A DNA stretch of 64,000 bases from Anaerolineales bacterium (GTDB lineage Bacteria; Chloroflexota; Anaerolineae; Anaerolineales; Villigracilaceae), in assembly GCA_020634895.1 (NCBI GenBank), contig JACKAV010000003.1:248001-312000 (forward strand), written 5' to 3'. Of the stretch, positions 17,333 through 24,627 are shown in pieces. The translations under genes and the position numbers were made by a program. The notes beneath the pieces are model-generated. The model saw only the letters and a program-made list of their open reading frames with translations, had not been told where the DNA came from and made no database searches. Numbering within the stretch: position 1 is the first letter of the stretch; each line of letters opens with the position of its first letter.

Positions 17333-18733
17333 TGTTAGCGCAAAGTAGAAATGTCACCCATTGTCCAAAATAGAAATGTCCCCGCCCCGCGGGGCGGGGA
17401 CATTTGCGCGATTTTTGAAGGTACTGGCGTGACGCCAGGGATGGTCAGGGGCAGGTTTGACCGGAACCCGCTTTTTGAGTGCAGCATCCACATCTTTAGC
17501 GGTCACGACTTCGGCTTGTTTTGTTTGTTGATGGAAGATTTCATAGGGTAAAGATTTACCCTTGTACAAAATAGTGACCTGCTGTTGAGCATTAACACAC
17601 ATTGTGACGGAAGCGTTGCGTAGAGCGTAGGAAGGGCGGTCCGTCTGGATCTGATACACCACTTTTTCAAACTGAACGGTCAGGTTTTTTGAGATTGTGC
17701 GCGTCTCCTGCCAGGTCAAAATGGTGTTCAGATCGTCTTTTGGGGTCAAGGCACGATGAGCGTTACTGGAACTACGCGGCTCCACTGCAAAGCGTTGGTT
17801 GAAGTCTGCCATGAACTCAGGCAGGTAGGCATTGCCATCCGTCATGGTCGATTTCCCGCGCAGACGTAACTCTTTGACCAAACGGTCTTGCAGGGTCTGA
17901 ATGACCCGTTCTACACGTCCCTTGGCTTGAGGTGTATTGGCACAAATGATTTGAATATCCAAGTCTTGCATGGCGCGTCCAAACTGGGTCAGCGCCTCTC
18001 CTGCCCCTGTCGAAGGCTGATTGACCCGAAAAATACCATGCTTATCGCTGTAGAAGGCAACTGGCTTGCCATGTTGCTCGAAATAGCTCCGCGCAGCTTC
18101 ACTGTAGCTGAAGAAGCTCTCGTTTACGGCAAAATGCAATTGTTGTAGTTTCCCGCTGGCATCGTCGATAAACACCAATAGCACACAGGGCTCTCCGCGT
18201 CCTTCGAACCAGGCATGGGGTGAACCGTCGATCTGCACCAGTTCGCCCACACTCGCTCGCCTTTCCCGTAATTGGTGGACTACCGCTTTCTTTGCCTTGC
18301 GGGCTTTCCATAGCCCTTCCCCAATCATCAGTTGCCGCACACTTTCCACCGAGATATTGAGCTTCTCTTTTTCCACCAACTTTTCTTGTGCCAGCGTCGG
18401 ACCAAACCCCTTGTATTTCCCCTTCATCAGTTCCAACGCTTTGCTCAACACTTTTTCGTCCAGACGGTTGTTCTCCTTCCGTCCCCGGTGTTTGGACACC
18501 AGTCCTTTGGCGCCCTCTTGGCGATACAACTTCAACAAGCGTTTGATCTGACGCACTCCCACCCCCAGCATTGCGCTCGCTTCTTTCTGGCTTAGCCGTT
18601 TTTCCTCCAACTTTTGCATCACTTCCAACCGGCTGATTTCCTTCGAACTCATTGCGATCGTCTCCATTTTCCTGCCTCCCGAAGGGGACATTTTATCTTT
18701 GCGGAAATGGGACATTTCTACTTTGCGTTAACA
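17333..18733 (-). mobile_element. complete ISNCY/IS1202-like insertion sequence
   Basis: 1401 bp. The ends are inverted repeats: TGTTAGCGCAAAGTAGAA on the left, and TGTTAACGCAAAGTAGAA read inward from the right, both continuing with ATGTC. Further in, a second repeat with AAATGTCCCC lies near both ends. A 15-bp direct duplication flanks the element. Long target duplications are reported for the IS1202-type members of ISNCY, and the single DDE transposase fits. Ends, duplication and gene are all intact, so this is a recent and possibly mobile copy. It sits directly upstream of the trp promoter. Confidence 0.93.
17354..18667 (-). CDS. ISNCY-type DDE transposase
   Basis: 437 aa from the ATG at 18667, preceded by GGCAGGAAA. 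A longer start at 18715 would lie inside the terminal repeat and lacks a ribosome site. N-terminal helix-turn-helix: LSQKEASAMLGVGVRQIKRL, then a GAKGLVSKHRGRK linker typical of the family. Integrase/RNase H core: first Asp in VQIDGSPHAWFEG (about 150), second Asp in AFYSDKHGIF (about 208), Glu in AKGRVERVIQTLQDR (about 250). The C-terminal beta-domain has NLTVQFEKVVYQI. The enzyme cuts and joins the element ends. The last codons read into the left terminal repeat. No internal stops or shifts. Confidence 0.93.
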   Translation of the reverse strand: METIAMSSKEISRLEVMQKLEEKRLSQKEASAMLGVGVRQIKRLLKLYRQEGAKGLVSKHRGRKENNRLDEKVLSKALELMKGKYKGFGPTLAQEKLVEKEKLNISVESVRQLMIGEGLWKARKAKKAVVHQLRERRASVGELVQIDGSPHAWFEGRGEPCVLLVFIDDASGKLQQLHFAVNESFFSYSEAARSYFEQHGKPVAFYSDKHGIFRVNQPSTGAGEALTQFGRAMQDLDIQIICANTPQAKGRVERVIQTLQDRLVKELRLRGKSTMTDGNAYLPEFMADFNQRFAVEPRSSSNAHRALTPKDDLNTILTWQETRTISKNLTVQFEKVVYQIQTDRPSYALRNASVTMCVNAQQQVTILYKGKSLPYEIFHQQTKQAEVVTAKDVDAALKKRVPVKPAPDHPWRHASTFKNRANVPAPRGGDISILDNG

Positions 18734-18748
18734 TTACTAAACACGCCC
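18734..18748. repeat. target-site duplication, right copy
   Basis: TTACTAAACACGCCC. Its last base is adjacent to the first base of the trp -35 box. Confidence 0.92.
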
Positions 18749-18777
18749 TTGACTCTTTCCCCTCTCCGTCATAAAAT
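18749..18777 (+). promoter_or_regulatory. trp promoter
   Basis: TTGACT (18749-18754), 17-bp spacer, TAAAAT (18772-18777). A near-consensus housekeeping promoter directly before the T-box leader, with the start site expected near 18784. Confidence 0.8.
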
Positions 18778-18783
18778 CTCGCC

Positions 18784-19160
18784 CAACATACAAGCAAAAC
18801 GCTGACGAGGATGAGTACACTTCAAAGCGATTTCCAGAGAGCCGAGCGGAAGACGGTGCAAGCGAGGCAAAAGCGCAGAAGTCGAATGGACCTCCGAGTT
18901 GTGAAGAGAAAGTGCTGAGGCATGAGTACCAGAGACGGGAACTGCACCCGTTACCCCGCAGAGTTTCTTAGTAGATAGAGATTAGATATTCGAGACTAGA
19001 TAACTAGTCCACTATCGAACTAGCAAACTAAAAGAGTGACGCTGGCTTCCTTTCCCTGTTGCATCACACAGGGAATTTTTGTTTATAAGGCAGGCGTTTA
19101 ACTTGGGTGGCACCACGAGATTCCCCTCTCGTCCCAATGGACAGGAGGGGATTTTAATTT
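18784..19160 (+). promoter_or_regulatory. tryptophan T-box riboswitch
   Basis: A T-box leader that senses uncharged tRNA-Trp. Stem I landmarks occur in order: GATGAGTA (18810 region), AGAGAGCCGAGCGG, GGTGCAAGC, then GAATGGACCTCCGAG, where TGG at 18887-18889 is in the specifier position and encodes Trp. CCCGTTA follows in the stem II region. The T-box proper is GGGTGGCACC (19105-19114). The antiterminator pairs TTGGG and ACGAGA with TCTCGT and CCCAA (19103-19137). The competing terminator pairs 19122-19134 with 19139-19151 and ends in TTTT. Low Trp-tRNA charging should let transcription continue into trpE, the methyltransferase gene and trpS. Two extras: a TTCCCTG/CAGGGAA hairpin with a T run (19052-19080) and an ACTAG-rich stretch (18971-19035). 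Confidence 0.93.
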
Positions 19161-19182
19161 AATTCTTCGTGCCAAAACCACT

Positions 19183-19253
19183 CACCACAGAGGGCACGGA
19201 GATCACAGAGATTTTTAAAAGATTTTCTCCGTGCGCTCTGTGTTCTCTGTGGT
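19183..19253. repeat. CACAGAG-type palindrome, core only
   Basis: CACCACAGAG...CACGGAG...CACAGAG and the inverted arm ending CTCTGTGGT lie between the T-box terminator and the trpE ribosome site. It lacks the outer flanks seen at 12783 and 50937. It would be transcribed as a hairpin in the trp mRNA. Confidence 0.8.
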
Positions 19254-19271
19254 AAAGATGAAAGGAAAATT

Positions 19272-20712
19272 ATGCTACTTGAATCAACTACCGTCCAAAC
19301 CATCATCCGCGAAATATCCGCTGACCTCGAGACCCCCGTCAGCCTGTATCTCAAACTGCGCGGAGACGGCGCGTCGTTCTTGCTGGAGTCTGTCGAAGGC
19401 GGCGAGCGGATTGCGCGCTATTCGTTCATCGGAGTCCAGCCGCGCGCGGAATATATTTTGCGTGGTGAAGAAATTGAGATCAAAGATGAACGCGGTTCGC
19501 GCACCACACACGTCAATGGTGACCCGACCCGTTTTTTGCAAAATGAAATGGATCGCTTTCCTGCCGTCCGCGTGCCGAACGCGCCGCGCTTCACGGGTGG
19601 GTTGGTGGGCTTTCTCGGGTTCGAGTCGGTTCGGTTTTTTGAACCCACTCTCAGCGCGAAAATGAAGCGTGGTTCACTTCCCGATGGCATCTACATGCTG
19701 GCAGATACCATCGTCGCCTTTGATCATGCGCGGCGCAGCATCTTCCTCATCGCCAATGTCTTGGATGGAAATGCCGAAGCCGCGAATCAAAAATTGGATC
19801 TGATCGAGTCGCGCATTCAACAGCCATTGCCGCCCGCGCCCAAAAAAGAGATCACGCCGTCGAAAGTTAAATCGAATCACACGCAGGGCACGTATGAAGA
19901 TATGGTTCGTTCTGCCAAGGAAAATATTTTGGCGGGTGACATTTTTCAAGTGGTGCTTTCGCAGCGCTTCACCCGTGAGACCAATGTTGAGCCGTTCGAT
20001 GTCTATCGCGCCGTGCGCCGCCTCAACCCGTCGCCGTACATGTTCTTTTTTGATTTCGGAACCGTGGACGGCGAACCGCTCTATCTGTGCGGATCGTCGC
20101 CTGAGATGTTTGTGCGTTTGGAAGGAAGAACCGCCTCGCTCCGCCCGATCGCTGGGACGCGACCCCGAGGGGCAAAGACAACGCCGCTGACGACGCTCTC
20201 GCGCAAGAACTTCTCGCCGACCCGAAGGAACGCGCCGAGCATGTCATGCTCGTTGACCTCGGACGCAACGACGACTCGGGCGCGTGTGTGAATATGGCAC
20301 CGTGCGCGTTTCGGATTTTTTCACGGTTGAAAAATATTCACACGTCATGCACATCGTCTCGCATGTGGAAGGGAAGTTGAAACCTGAACTGACCGCGTTC
20401 GATCTGGTGCGTGCTGCATTCCCTGCTGGCACAGTCAGCGGAGCGCCGAAAGTCCGCGCCATGGAGATCATCGCCGACCTCGAACCCGATGCGCGCGGCG
20501 CATACGCAGGCATGGTCGGCTACTTCGGCTTCGACGGCGCGATGGACACCTGCCTCGCCATCCGCACCATGGTTGGGCGCGGCAATACCGTCAGCGTGCA
20601 AGCAGGCGCAGGCATCGTCGCGGATTCGAATCCCACTGCTGAGTTTCAAGAGACGGTGAATAAGGCGAGTGCGATGTTGAGAGCGATAGACACGGCAGAG
20701 GCAGGTTCATAG
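19272..20712 (+). pseudogene. trpE: anthranilate synthase component I, frame broken twice
   Basis: TrpE converts chorismate plus ammonia (from TrpG) to anthranilate, the first step of tryptophan synthesis. AAAGGAAAATT precedes the ATG. The N-terminal domain (DLETPVSLYLKLRGDGASFL, residues 17-36) and the chorismate-binding start (GDIFQVVLSQRF, SPYMFFFDFG, LCGSSPEMFVRL, LRPIAGTRPRG) are normal. After RPRG a 2-base insertion in the GGGG at 20169-20172 shifts the frame. KDNAADDALAQELL and AEHVMLVDLGRND are then readable one frame over. A second 2-base insertion (tandem GAC at 20270-20275) shifts again, and VCEYGTVRVSDFFTVEKYSH through GAGIVADSNPTAEF completes the enzyme. Protein similarity is preserved on both sides, so the change is recent or a consensus error. 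Repaired length would be about 478 aa, normal for TrpE. Confidence 0.85.
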
Positions 20713-20713
20713 C

Positions 20714-21430
20714 ATGGATGGCATGAACAAGTCCACGGTGGCGCAGATCCGCGAACGCTTTGACAAGGATGTTGAGCGCTTCTCGAATCTTGAAACAGGT
20801 CAGACCGCCACGGTCGATGCGCCGCTTGTGCTTGAAATGATCTCGCGGACTGTGGCGCTATCGAATCCATCTGCCACGCACTTGCTTGATATTGGTTGCG
20901 GTGCGGGTAATTACTCGCTGAAAATTCTCGGCTCTCTTCCAAATATGAATGTCACGCTGGTAGATTTGAGCCAGCCCATGCTGGAGCGTGCAGTGGAACG
21001 CATTCAACCTGTGACCAATGGGAAGGTTGAAGCGCATCAGGCGGATATCCGTGAGTTGGTTTTGCCTCAAGCGCAATTCGATATCATTGTCGCGGCGGCG
21101 GTTTTTCATCATCTGCGGGGTGACGAAGAATGGCAGCAGGTTTTCTCAAAATGTTACGCCGCACTCAAGCCTGACGGTTCTTTGTGGATAGCAGATTTGA
21201 TCGACCATGAGGTTTCTGCCGTGCGTGAGGTGATGTGGCAAAGATACGGCGAATACCTTACGCAATTTCGTGATGAAGCCTATCGTGACCAAGTCTTTGG
21301 CTATATCGAACAAGAAGATACACCGCGCCCGCTTATGTTTCAACTTGACCTGCTCCGCAGCGTTGGCTTTCGACAGGTTGAAGTCTTACATAAAAATGCT
21401 TCGTTTGCCGCTTTTGGCGCGATCAAATAG
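20714..21430 (+). CDS. class I SAM-dependent methyltransferase in the trp operon
   Basis: 238 aa. Motif I is LLDIGCGAGNYSLKIL (about 57-72), motif II is VTLVDLSQPMLERA (about 80), the acidic pocket QADIREL lies near 107, and FDIIVAAAVFHHLRGDEEW is near 120. A SAM-binding Rossmann fold is clear; the substrate is not. The C-terminal part (YLTQFRDEAYRDQVFGYIEQ) resembles CmoA/ubiE-like small-molecule methyltransferases rather than a nucleic-acid enzyme. It begins 1 bp after trpE ends and is followed 15 bp later by trpS, so it is under the Trp T-box. A link to tryptophan or chorismate metabolism is possible but unproven. Confidence 0.85.
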   Translation: MDGMNKSTVAQIRERFDKDVERFSNLETGQTATVDAPLVLEMISRTVALSNPSATHLLDIGCGAGNYSLKILGSLPNMNVTLVDLSQPMLERAVERIQPVTNGKVEAHQADIRELVLPQAQFDIIVAAAVFHHLRGDEEWQQVFSKCYAALKPDGSLWIADLIDHEVSAVREVMWQRYGEYLTQFRDEAYRDQVFGYIEQEDTPRPLMFQLDLLRSVGFRQVEVLHKNASFAAFGAIK

Positions 21431-21445
21431 AACAAAGGAGAACTG

Positions 21446-22501
21446 ATGACAACTTCTTCAAAACCCCGTTTATTAACTGGTGACCGCCCCACAGGACGCT
21501 TGCATCTTGGGCATTACGTCGGCTCGCTCTCGAACCGTGTGCGACTGCAACATCAATATGAATCGTTTTTCATCATCGCAGACTTGCACACGCTGACCAC
21601 CAAACCCGAACCGCAATTTATCAAAGAAGTGCCGACCTTCATCCGCGAGACTGTGCTGGACTATCTCGCCGTCGGCATTGACCCGAATGTCAGTACGATT
21701 TTTGTGCAATCGGCTGTGCCAGAAACCTTCCAGTTGAATTTGCTCTTTGAAATGCTTGTCACCGTTCCACGCCTCGAACGTATGCCCACACTCAAAGACA
21801 TGGCACGCGACGCCAACATGGACTCCATGCCGTTCGGTCTGCTTGGCTATCCTGTTTTGCAAGCCGTGGACATTCTCCTGCCGCGCGCGCAAGCCGTCCC
21901 TGTTGGGCGTGACAATCAGTCGCATGTCGAACTCGCCCGCGAGATGGCGCGCCGCTTCAACAACCTCTACGGCGACGTCTTCCCTGAACCCGAACCCATT
22001 ATCGGTGATGTTCCGCTTTTGGTCGGCACAGACGGACAGAGCAAAATGTCCAAGTCGCTCAACAACGCCATTTATCTCTCCGACGACGCTGAGACTGTCA
22101 AGCAAAAAGTGATGAACATGTACACCGACCCGAAGCGACTCCGCGCCACCGACCCTGGGACGGTAGAAGGCAATCCCGTCTTCATCTACCACGACGCATT
22201 CAATCCCTCTTACGCCGAAGTGGACGACCTCAAGGAACGCTATCGCCAAGGCAAAGTCGGTGATGTGGAAGTCAAAGAAAAACTTGCCCGCGCCATCAAC
22301 AATTTCCTCGAACCCATCCGCGAAAAACGCGCTTACTTCCTCGCCCATCCCATGATCCCGCGCGACGTCCTCGCCAATGGCATCCGCCGCATGCAAGCCG
22401 AAGCCAAAGCGACGATGGAACTTGTCCGCGAGAAAACAGGCTTGTCCTACTCGCTTGATCTGTTTGCGGATGAATTGGATATTTTCGGGAACGAAAGTTA
22501 A
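21446..22501 (+). CDS. trpS: tryptophanyl-tRNA synthetase
   Basis: 351 aa, class Ic. It charges tRNA-Trp using ATP. TGDRPTGRLHLGHYVGSL (residues 11-28) is the HIGH region, and GTDGQSKMSKSLNNAIYLSD (about 194-213) holds the KMSKS loop; the fold between them is intact (FGLLGYPVLQAVDILLPRA). AAAGGAGAACTG precedes the ATG. It is the third gene after the T-box. Enzyme and biosynthesis gene therefore rise together when tRNA-Trp is uncharged. The frame has no shifts, unlike trpE. Confidence 0.96.
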   Translation: MTTSSKPRLLTGDRPTGRLHLGHYVGSLSNRVRLQHQYESFFIIADLHTLTTKPEPQFIKEVPTFIRETVLDYLAVGIDPNVSTIFVQSAVPETFQLNLLFEMLVTVPRLERMPTLKDMARDANMDSMPFGLLGYPVLQAVDILLPRAQAVPVGRDNQSHVELAREMARRFNNLYGDVFPEPEPIIGDVPLLVGTDGQSKMSKSLNNAIYLSDDAETVKQKVMNMYTDPKRLRATDPGTVEGNPVFIYHDAFNPSYAEVDDLKERYRQGKVGDVEVKEKLARAINNFLEPIREKRAYFLAHPMIPRDVLANGIRRMQAEAKATMELVREKTGLSYSLDLFADELDIFGNES

Positions 22502-22566
22502 GTTGAAGGTTGCAAGTTACAGGTTGAAAGTTTCTCTTAACCTTCAACCTTAAACCTTCAACTTTG
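22500..22566. repeat. GTTGAAGGTT/AACCTTCAAC inverted repeat
   Basis: AAGTTGAAGGTT at 22500-22511 and AACCTTCAACTT at 22553-22564, with related GGTTGAAAG and CTTCAACC pieces between. It lies between convergent trpS and the small membrane gene. The same CAACCTTCAAC wording appears inside trpC near 24951 and in the gap before trpGD. Confidence 0.65.
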
Positions 22567-22569
22567 AAC

Positions 22570-22872
22570 TCAAAGCCCTTCAAACCACATGACCGTCAGA
22601 ATCGGAATGATCCACGCAATGGCTTGCACGACCAGAACGATCAACGTTTCCTTCGGCTTCCTGGTGATCCACCGCAGACCAAAGAAAGCAACAATCGGCA
22701 ACTCTGCAAGCATGAGCAGTTGAAAGATATGAGCAGGAGCGCCTTCATCTTGATTGTGGACAACTCCAAACATCTCCACATACCCCAGGATCATTGCCAA
22801 CGCCACGAACGACATCACTAAAGGAATCCAGGCAGTCGGCTGTTTGAATAAAGATTGATTTTCAGTACTCAT
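22570..22872 (-). CDS. small membrane protein, unknown
   Basis: 100 aa, opposed to the trp genes. Three hydrophobic helices: WIPLVMSFVALAMILGYVEMF (about 14), IFQLLMLAELPIVAFFGL (about 48) and LIVLVVQAIAWIIPILTVMW (about 77), with ITRKPKET between helices 2 and 3. AAAGGAGATTTCGCG precedes the ATG on the minus strand. No family is recognised. It divides the trp locus into two transcripts, so the genes from trpGD onward need another promoter. Confidence 0.75.
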   Translation of the reverse strand: MSTENQSLFKQPTAWIPLVMSFVALAMILGYVEMFGVVHNQDEGAPAHIFQLLMLAELPIVAFFGLRWITRKPKETLIVLVVQAIAWIIPILTVMWFEGL

Positions 22873-22985
22873 CGCGAAATCTCCTTTCAGAAATTATAGG
22901 ACGTAGCGCAATCAATTTCAATCAAAGACTCTCACAACTTGCAACCTTCACCCTGCAACTTGTACCGCAAGAAAGGAACTATTCC

Positions 22986-24590
22986 ATGCTAGTCCTCATC
23001 GACAACTACGACTCATTTACCTACAACCTCGTTCAATACTTCGGCGAACTCGGCGCGGATATTCGCGTGTACCGCAACGACCAGATCTCGCTGAATGAAC
23101 TCATCGCCCTCAAGCCCGACCACCTCGTCATCTCCCCAGGTCCAGGCGAACCGCTCAAAGATGGCGGAGTCTCGCCCGAAGCCGTCAAATACTTCACAGG
23201 CAAAGTCCCCGTGCTCGGAGTCTGCCTCGGGCATCAATGTCTCGGAGCCATCTACGGCGGCAAAGTTGACCGTGCTCCGCGCCTCATGCACGGTAAGACC
23301 TCGCCCGTCAAACACAACCAGCAGGGCATCTTCAAAGACATCCCGACTCCCTTCGAAGCCATGCGCTATCACTCGCTCGTTGTCTACGAACCGATTCCCA
23401 CCGAACTCGAAGTCATCGCCCAAACCGACGAAGGCGAAGTGATGGGACTCAAGCACAAGCAGCACCCGACCTACGGCGTGCAGTTCCATCCCGAGTCGAT
23501 TCTGACCGAGCACGGCAAACAATTGCTCAAGAACTTCCTCGATATCAGAATCGCGCCTCCGCCTTCAACGGAACCCGTCATGCTCAAACCGTTCATCGCC
23601 AAAGTCATCAACCGCACCGACCTGACCGACCTCGAAGCCGAAGAAGCGATGACCGTCATCATGACAGGCGGCGCGACCCCTGCTCAGATTGGTTCGTATC
23701 TCACCGCATTGCGCATGAAGGGCGAGACCATCCCTGAGATCACAGGCTCTGTCCGCGCCATGCGTAACGTCGCGGTGAAGGTCAATGTCAACGCCACCGA
23801 CCCCATCTACGACATCGTCGGCACAGGTGGCGACGGCGCACACACCTTCAACATCTCGACAGCCGCCGCGTTCGTCCTTGCAGGCACAGGACGCAAAGTT
23901 GCCAAGCACGGCAACCGCGCCGCATCCTCTCAATGCGGCAGCGCGGATGTCCTCTCTGCCCTCGGCGTCAACCTCGACCTCACGCCTGACCAAGTTGCCC
24001 AAGCCATTGAGCAGGTCGGCATCGGTTTCATGTTCGCGCCCAAGTTTCATCCTGCCATGAAACACGCCGTTGGTCCGCGCAAAGAGATGGGTCAGCGCAC
24101 CATCTTCAACGTCCTCGGTCCGCTCACCAATCCTGCGGGCGCGCGCATCCAACTCACGGGCGTTTACGACGCCAAACTCACCGAGCCGCTTGCACGCGTT
24201 CTCAAAGAACTCGGCAGCCAAGCCGCGCTCATCATCCACGGCGCCAACGGTCTCGACGAACTCAATCCCACGGGCGTCAACCGCGTCAGCCATCTTCGCA
24301 ATGGAGCCGTCGAAACCTACGACCTTGACCCCGCTGACCTCGGTCTCGCACCCTGCACCGTTCAAGACCTGCGTGGCGGCAACCCCGATGAATCAGCGGA
24401 GATGATGCGTCAGATTTTGAGTGGCAGCCTAAAAGGAGCAAGACGCGACGCCGTCCTTCTCAACGCCGCCGCCGCCCTCGCCGCCGAGTCAGGCGACTTC
24501 AAATCCGCGCTCGCCGAAGCCGAAGCCTCTCTCAATAGCGGCGCAGCCCTCGACAAACTCAACGCCCTTGTAGATTTCACCCACTCGTAG
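22986..24590 (+). CDS. trpGD: fused anthranilate synthase glutaminase and anthranilate phosphoribosyltransferase
   Basis: 534 aa. Residues 1-190 are a class I glutamine amidotransferase: LVLIDNYDSFTYNLVQYFGE, SPGPGEP, nucleophile Cys in LGVCLGHQCLG (about 79), and His/Glu of YGVQFHPESIL (about 170). It feeds ammonia to TrpE. After a short linker (PPPSTEPVMLKPF) comes TrpD, which joins anthranilate to PRPP: AMTVIMTGGATPAQIGSYL, DIVGTGGDGAHTFNIST (PRPP loop, about 278-294), KHGNRAASSQCGSADVL, and FNVLGPLTNPAGA. TrpG-TrpD fusions are known in enterobacteria and scattered other groups. The gene is intact. GAAAGGAAC lies upstream of the ATG; no convincing promoter is visible in the 113-bp gap. Confidence 0.95.
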   Translation: MLVLIDNYDSFTYNLVQYFGELGADIRVYRNDQISLNELIALKPDHLVISPGPGEPLKDGGVSPEAVKYFTGKVPVLGVCLGHQCLGAIYGGKVDRAPRLMHGKTSPVKHNQQGIFKDIPTPFEAMRYHSLVVYEPIPTELEVIAQTDEGEVMGLKHKQHPTYGVQFHPESILTEHGKQLLKNFLDIRIAPPPSTEPVMLKPFIAKVINRTDLTDLEAEEAMTVIMTGGATPAQIGSYLTALRMKGETIPEITGSVRAMRNVAVKVNVNATDPIYDIVGTGGDGAHTFNISTAAAFVLAGTGRKVAKHGNRAASSQCGSADVLSALGVNLDLTPDQVAQAIEQVGIGFMFAPKFHPAMKHAVGPRKEMGQRTIFNVLGPLTNPAGARIQLTGVYDAKLTEPLARVLKELGSQAALIIHGANGLDELNPTGVNRVSHLRNGAVETYDLDPADLGLAPCTVQDLRGGNPDESAEMMRQILSGSLKGARRDAVLLNAAAALAAESGDFKSALAEAEASLNSGAALDKLNALVDFTHS

Positions 24591-24613
24591 GGGCGACCCT
24601 TGCGGTCGCCCCC
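24590..24613. repeat. GGGGCGACC palindromic repeat after trpGD
   Basis: GGGGCGACCCTTGCGGTCGCCCCC, directly after the trpGD stop codon. It is one of at least four related GC-rich palindromes in the trp locus. Confidence 0.75.
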
Positions 24614-24627
24614 ACGCCAAATAAACC

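Noticed and set aside
21473..22396. 307-codon frame opposite trpS
   Set aside because: Shadow of a conserved gene in high-GC codon usage.
23565..24365. 266-codon frame opposite trpGD
   Set aside because: Antisense to the TrpD domain; no start signal and Cys/Asp/Gly-rich composition.
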